The translations under genes were made by a program, and so were the position numbers. The notes beneath the pieces were generated by a model. It was not told the origin of the DNA. It was given only the letters and a program-made list of their open reading frames with translations, and made no database searches. A stretch of DNA of 7,583 nt. It comes from DAOUAE01 sp034433795. Lineage in GTDB: Bacteria; Chloroflexota; UBA6077; FW602-bin22; DAOUAE01. Numbering within the stretch: the stretch's first letter is position 1; each line of letters opens with the position of its first letter. Where the stretch lies: the NCBI GenBank assembly GCA_034433795.1, contig DAOUAE010000069.1:1-7583 (forward strand), in the 5' to 3' direction. Positions 5,544-7,583 of the stretch are shown here, one piece after another.

Positions 5544-6461
5544 CTAGCCCCCGCCACGGTAGGCCGCGAAGAACTCCATAATCCGCAGCGCGGCCGGCCC
5601 CAGGATGACGATGAGGAGAGCCGGGAAGACAAGGAAGATCAGCGGAAAGAGCATTTTGACTGGCAGTTTGGCCGCCTGTTCCTCGGCCCGCTGACGCCGG
5701 CGGACCCGCATAGCGTCGGCCTGGACCCGCAGGACCTGGGCGATGCTCACCCCCAGCTGGTCGGCCTGGAGAATGGCGGCGATGAAGGCCTGCAGATCAG
5801 CCGAGCCGACCCGCCGGCTCAGATCGCGCAGGGCCTCCCGGCGGGTCTTGCCCAGCGCGATCTCGCGCAGCGTGCGTTCAAACTCCTCGCCCAGCGGCCC
5901 TCGAAAGCGCTGGGTGACCGTGGCCAGGGCCGCCTCCAGCGCGTGCCCGGCCTCGATGCACACGACGATGAGGTCAAGGGCATCGGGCAGAGCCCGCTCG
6001 ATGGCCTGCGTGCGCTGGCGGATGCGGCGACGCAGCCAGCCCTCCGGCAGCCACCAGCCGACGGCCAGCGCCCCCAGCGCCAGCAGCACCGTCCGCAGGT
6101 CCAGCGGCCCGCGCAGCAGGCTCAGCCCCCCGATCAGCAGGAAGAGCCCGACCGCCCCGACCGCCTTGAGCGCCAGAAACGTGCTGACGTCGAGCCCGGC
6201 CGGGTGCCCGGCCTGAGCCAGCCGCTGGCGCAGGTCGCTCTCGACCAGCCGGGGCGAGAAGCGCCGAACCAGCCGGGCGATCTGTTCGACCAGCGGCAGA
6301 AGCAGGCGCTGGGCCAGCGGCGCCGACAGATCGCGGGCCGGCATGGTGTAGCCGTAGGCCCGCAGCCGGGCCTGGATCACGTCCTCCGCTGGCGCCATCA
6401 GCGCCAGGGCCAGAAAGACCAGCGTCCCGAAGACAACCACCGGCAGGAGCAGCGCCAGCAT
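5544..6461 (-). CDS. tadC: TadC-like type II secretion F-domain inner-membrane platform protein
   Basis: A 305-residue integral membrane protein of the GspF/TadC family. In Tad systems TadB and TadC are thought to form the inner-membrane platform on which the CpaF/TadA ATPase acts to assemble Flp pili. Hydrophobic segments are at about 2-22, 97-116, 122-138 and 268-290. The T2SSF domain lies between the inner spans, with the signature LPDALDLIVVCIEAGHALEAAL-type helix at 158-179 and the second half around DLQAFIAAILQADQLGVSI. The end PVKMLFPLIFLVFPALLIVI...GP is characteristic of TadC. TadC rather than TadB is assigned from order (cpaF, tadB, tadC) and this C-terminus. The start is chosen at ATG 6461, 4 bases after AAGGAGG. 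A GTG directly before it (6464) is only 1 base from that site and less likely. The tadB stop is 9 bases upstream. Confidence 0.92.
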   Translation of the reverse strand: MLALLLPVVVFGTLVFLALALMAPAEDVIQARLRAYGYTMPARDLSAPLAQRLLLPLVEQIARLVRRFSPRLVESDLRQRLAQAGHPAGLDVSTFLALKAVGAVGLFLLIGGLSLLRGPLDLRTVLLALGALAVGWWLPEGWLRRRIRQRTQAIERALPDALDLIVVCIEAGHALEAALATVTQRFRGPLGEEFERTLREIALGKTRREALRDLSRRVGSADLQAFIAAILQADQLGVSIAQVLRVQADAMRVRRRQRAEEQAAKLPVKMLFPLIFLVFPALLIVILGPAALRIMEFFAAYRGGG

Positions 6462-6465
6462 CACG

Positions 6466-6473
6466 CCTCCTTA
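6466..6473 (-). promoter_or_regulatory. tadC Shine-Dalgarno site fused to the tadB stop codon
   Basis: On the minus strand TAAGGAGG contains the tadB stop TAA (6473-6471) and the tadC ribosome binding site AAGGAGG (6472-6466), sharing bases. Ribosomes ending on tadB are therefore placed exactly where tadC initiation occurs, which suggests translational coupling and matched amounts of the two platform proteins. Confidence 0.8.
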
Positions 6474-7445
6474 GATGTCAATCCGCGCCAGCCGGCGCAT
6501 CACCAGAAACCCCGTCACCTGAAACACGAACCCGACTCCCAGGATGATCCGACCGATCGGGTGCTCGATGAACGGCCGGTGGTAGCCGGGGCTCATGATC
6601 GAGAGAATCAGCAGCATCCCGAGCGGCAGGAGCCCCACGATCAGGGCCGAGAACCGCTGCTGGGCGGTGCGAACCTGGACCTCGCGCAGCAGCCGGGCCC
6701 GCTCGCGAAGGGTGTGGGCCACCCGCTCCAGCACCTCGGCCAGATTCCCACCGGTCTGGCGCTGAATCTGAATGGCCGTCACCACCATGTACAGGTCGTA
6801 ACTGGGAACCCGCCTGGCCAGATTGGCCAGAGCGTCGTCCAGCGTGGCCCCGACGCTGACCTCGGCCACCACCTGGGCGAACTCCTCGCTGATCGGGGGT
6901 GGCAGCTCATGGGCCACCAGGTCGATGGCCTGCAGCGCACTGGCGCCGGACTTCAGTGAGTTGGCCATCATGCTGAGCGCGTCCACCAGCTGATCCCCGA
7001 TGCGCTGGAGCCGCTGCTGCTGACGCCGCCGGATGAACAGCTTCGGCAGCCAGAAGCCGAGGAGCCCGCCGGCGAGCACGATGAAGATCGGCAGGTCCAG
7101 GACGACGCCGAGCAGCACCATCCCCACCGCCGCAAACCAGCGGAGAAGCAGGTACTCGCCCACCCGCAGAGGAACGGCCGCCGCCGCCAGCTCGGCTGCC
7201 CAGCGCTCGGCCAGCCGGCTTCCGCTCAGAAGATCCTGCAGCAGCGGGATGGTGCTGAGCCGCCGCTGGCGCAGGATCGCCGCCTCGGACGACACCGTCC
7301 GGACCGGCGCCTCCTCCAGCCCGTAGCCGGCCAGCCGCTGCCGAACCGGGTCCGGGCTGGGGGCCAGCGCCCCGATGACCAGCAGCGCCCCGGCCATGAC
7401 CGCCAGGAACGCCACAACCGGTAGAACCAGCGTCACCGTCTCCAT
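6471..7445 (-). CDS. tadB: TadB-like type II secretion F-domain inner-membrane platform protein
   Basis: A 324-residue GspF/TadB-family membrane protein, expected to pair with TadC as the platform of the Tad pilus machine. An N-terminal span (about 5-27) is followed by a charged cytoplasmic stretch, two spans at about 98-115 and 117-136, and the basic IRRRQQQRLQ segment. The T2SSF domain at about 148-260 includes QLVDALSMMANSLKSGASALQAI, then DLYMVVTAIQIQRQTGGNLAEVLE, the TGGNLAE type motif common in TadB. Two C-terminal spans are at about 265-285 and 298-316. The ATG at 7445 is the only in-frame start consistent with a first membrane span. A weak GAGGGG lies 10 bases upstream. The start lies inside the 3' end of cpaF (13-base overlap) and the stop adjoins the tadC ribosome binding site, so cpaF, tadB and tadC should be co-translated. 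Confidence 0.93.
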   Translation of the reverse strand: METVTLVLPVVAFLAVMAGALLVIGALAPSPDPVRQRLAGYGLEEAPVRTVSSEAAILRQRRLSTIPLLQDLLSGSRLAERWAAELAAAAVPLRVGEYLLLRWFAAVGMVLLGVVLDLPIFIVLAGGLLGFWLPKLFIRRRQQQRLQRIGDQLVDALSMMANSLKSGASALQAIDLVAHELPPPISEEFAQVVAEVSVGATLDDALANLARRVPSYDLYMVVTAIQIQRQTGGNLAEVLERVAHTLRERARLLREVQVRTAQQRFSALIVGLLPLGMLLILSIMSPGYHRPFIEHPIGRIILGVGFVFQVTGFLVMRRLARIDI

Positions 7446-7583
7446 GCCACACCATCCCCTCGCGGCGGGGCGAAGATCTCGGGGGGGAGGTTGAGGCCGT
7501 GCTGGAGGAACTTCTCGGCACAGCGCGGCCGCAAGCCGGTGGGGAGCAGCCGGCCCACCACCCGTCCCTGCCCATCCAGGCCC
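7433..7583 (-). CDS. cpaF: CpaF/TadA-family Tad secretion ATPase, C-terminal end only
   Basis: The minus strand read from 7582 gives 49 residues and a TGA at 7433-7435. The peptide GLDGQGRVVGRLLPTGLRPR, continuing CAEKFLQHGLNLPPEIFAP, matches the conserved end of CpaF-type ATPases (GxVxGxxxxTGxRPxxxxxxxxxGxxLPxExF). CpaF/TadA is the hexameric cytoplasmic ATPase that powers Flp pilus assembly. The catalytic Walker motifs lie beyond the right edge and cannot be checked. The stop codon is 13 bases inside tadB. The fragment is short, so the call rests on this motif plus its position before tadB and tadC, which is the expected order. Confidence 0.85.
   Translation of the reverse strand, partial: GLDGQGRVVGRLLPTGLRPRCAEKFLQHGLNLPPEIFAPPRGDGVAWRR

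Noticed and set aside
5943..6959. Plus-strand open frame across tadC and tadB
   Set aside because: Gln/Pro/Asp-rich shadow spanning two genuine genes of the opposite strand.

Overview
The window is GC-rich bacterial DNA, densely coding, with Shine-Dalgarno sites of the AGGAGG type in front of most genes. The best hint of taxonomy is the Cys/His-rich N-terminal module (CPYLGL...HRC...HQ...CL...CP) of the gene at 3935-5488. I associate this module, from memory, with Chloroflexota proteins. A cpaF-tadB-tadC cluster in a GC-rich genome fits that phylum but does not prove it.

Left block, plus strand, 2-2094: two genes 32 bases apart that look like a sugar-acid catabolic pair. The first is a DHDPS-superfamily class I aldolase/dehydratase whose N-terminus lies outside the window. 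The second is a mandelate racemase/enolase-superfamily acid-sugar dehydratase. In both, the family fold and central catalytic residues are clear, but several usually conserved active-site residues are changed, so the substrates cannot be named.

Middle, 2095-4006, plus strand: a structured leader with repeated CCCTAT elements and a strong GC hairpin. It precedes a two-component system: a cytoplasmic NarL/DegS-type histidine kinase and a LuxR/NarL-type response regulator, joined by a one-base TGATG overlap. What they sense and control is not visible here.

Right block, minus strand, 7583 down to 3935: part of a Tad (tight adherence) type IV pilus / type II secretion-like operon. In transcription order it holds the 3' end of cpaF (tadA ATPase), tadB, tadC, and a 517-residue protein with a Cys/His module, a zinc ribbon, TPR-like helices and C-terminal membrane segments. 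The first three genes are tightly coupled: cpaF and tadB overlap by 13 bases, and the tadB stop codon adjoins the tadC ribosome binding site. The last gene converges on the response-regulator gene and overlaps its 3' end by 72 bases. No pilin, prepilin peptidase or secretin gene is in view.

I saw no tRNA, rRNA, CRISPR array, insertion sequence or clear intrinsic terminator. The only non-coding stretch of note is 2095-2258. The strongest candidate for something undescribed is the 517-residue protein: it holds the position after tadC that TPR-containing TadD holds in classical tad operons, but its architecture is different.
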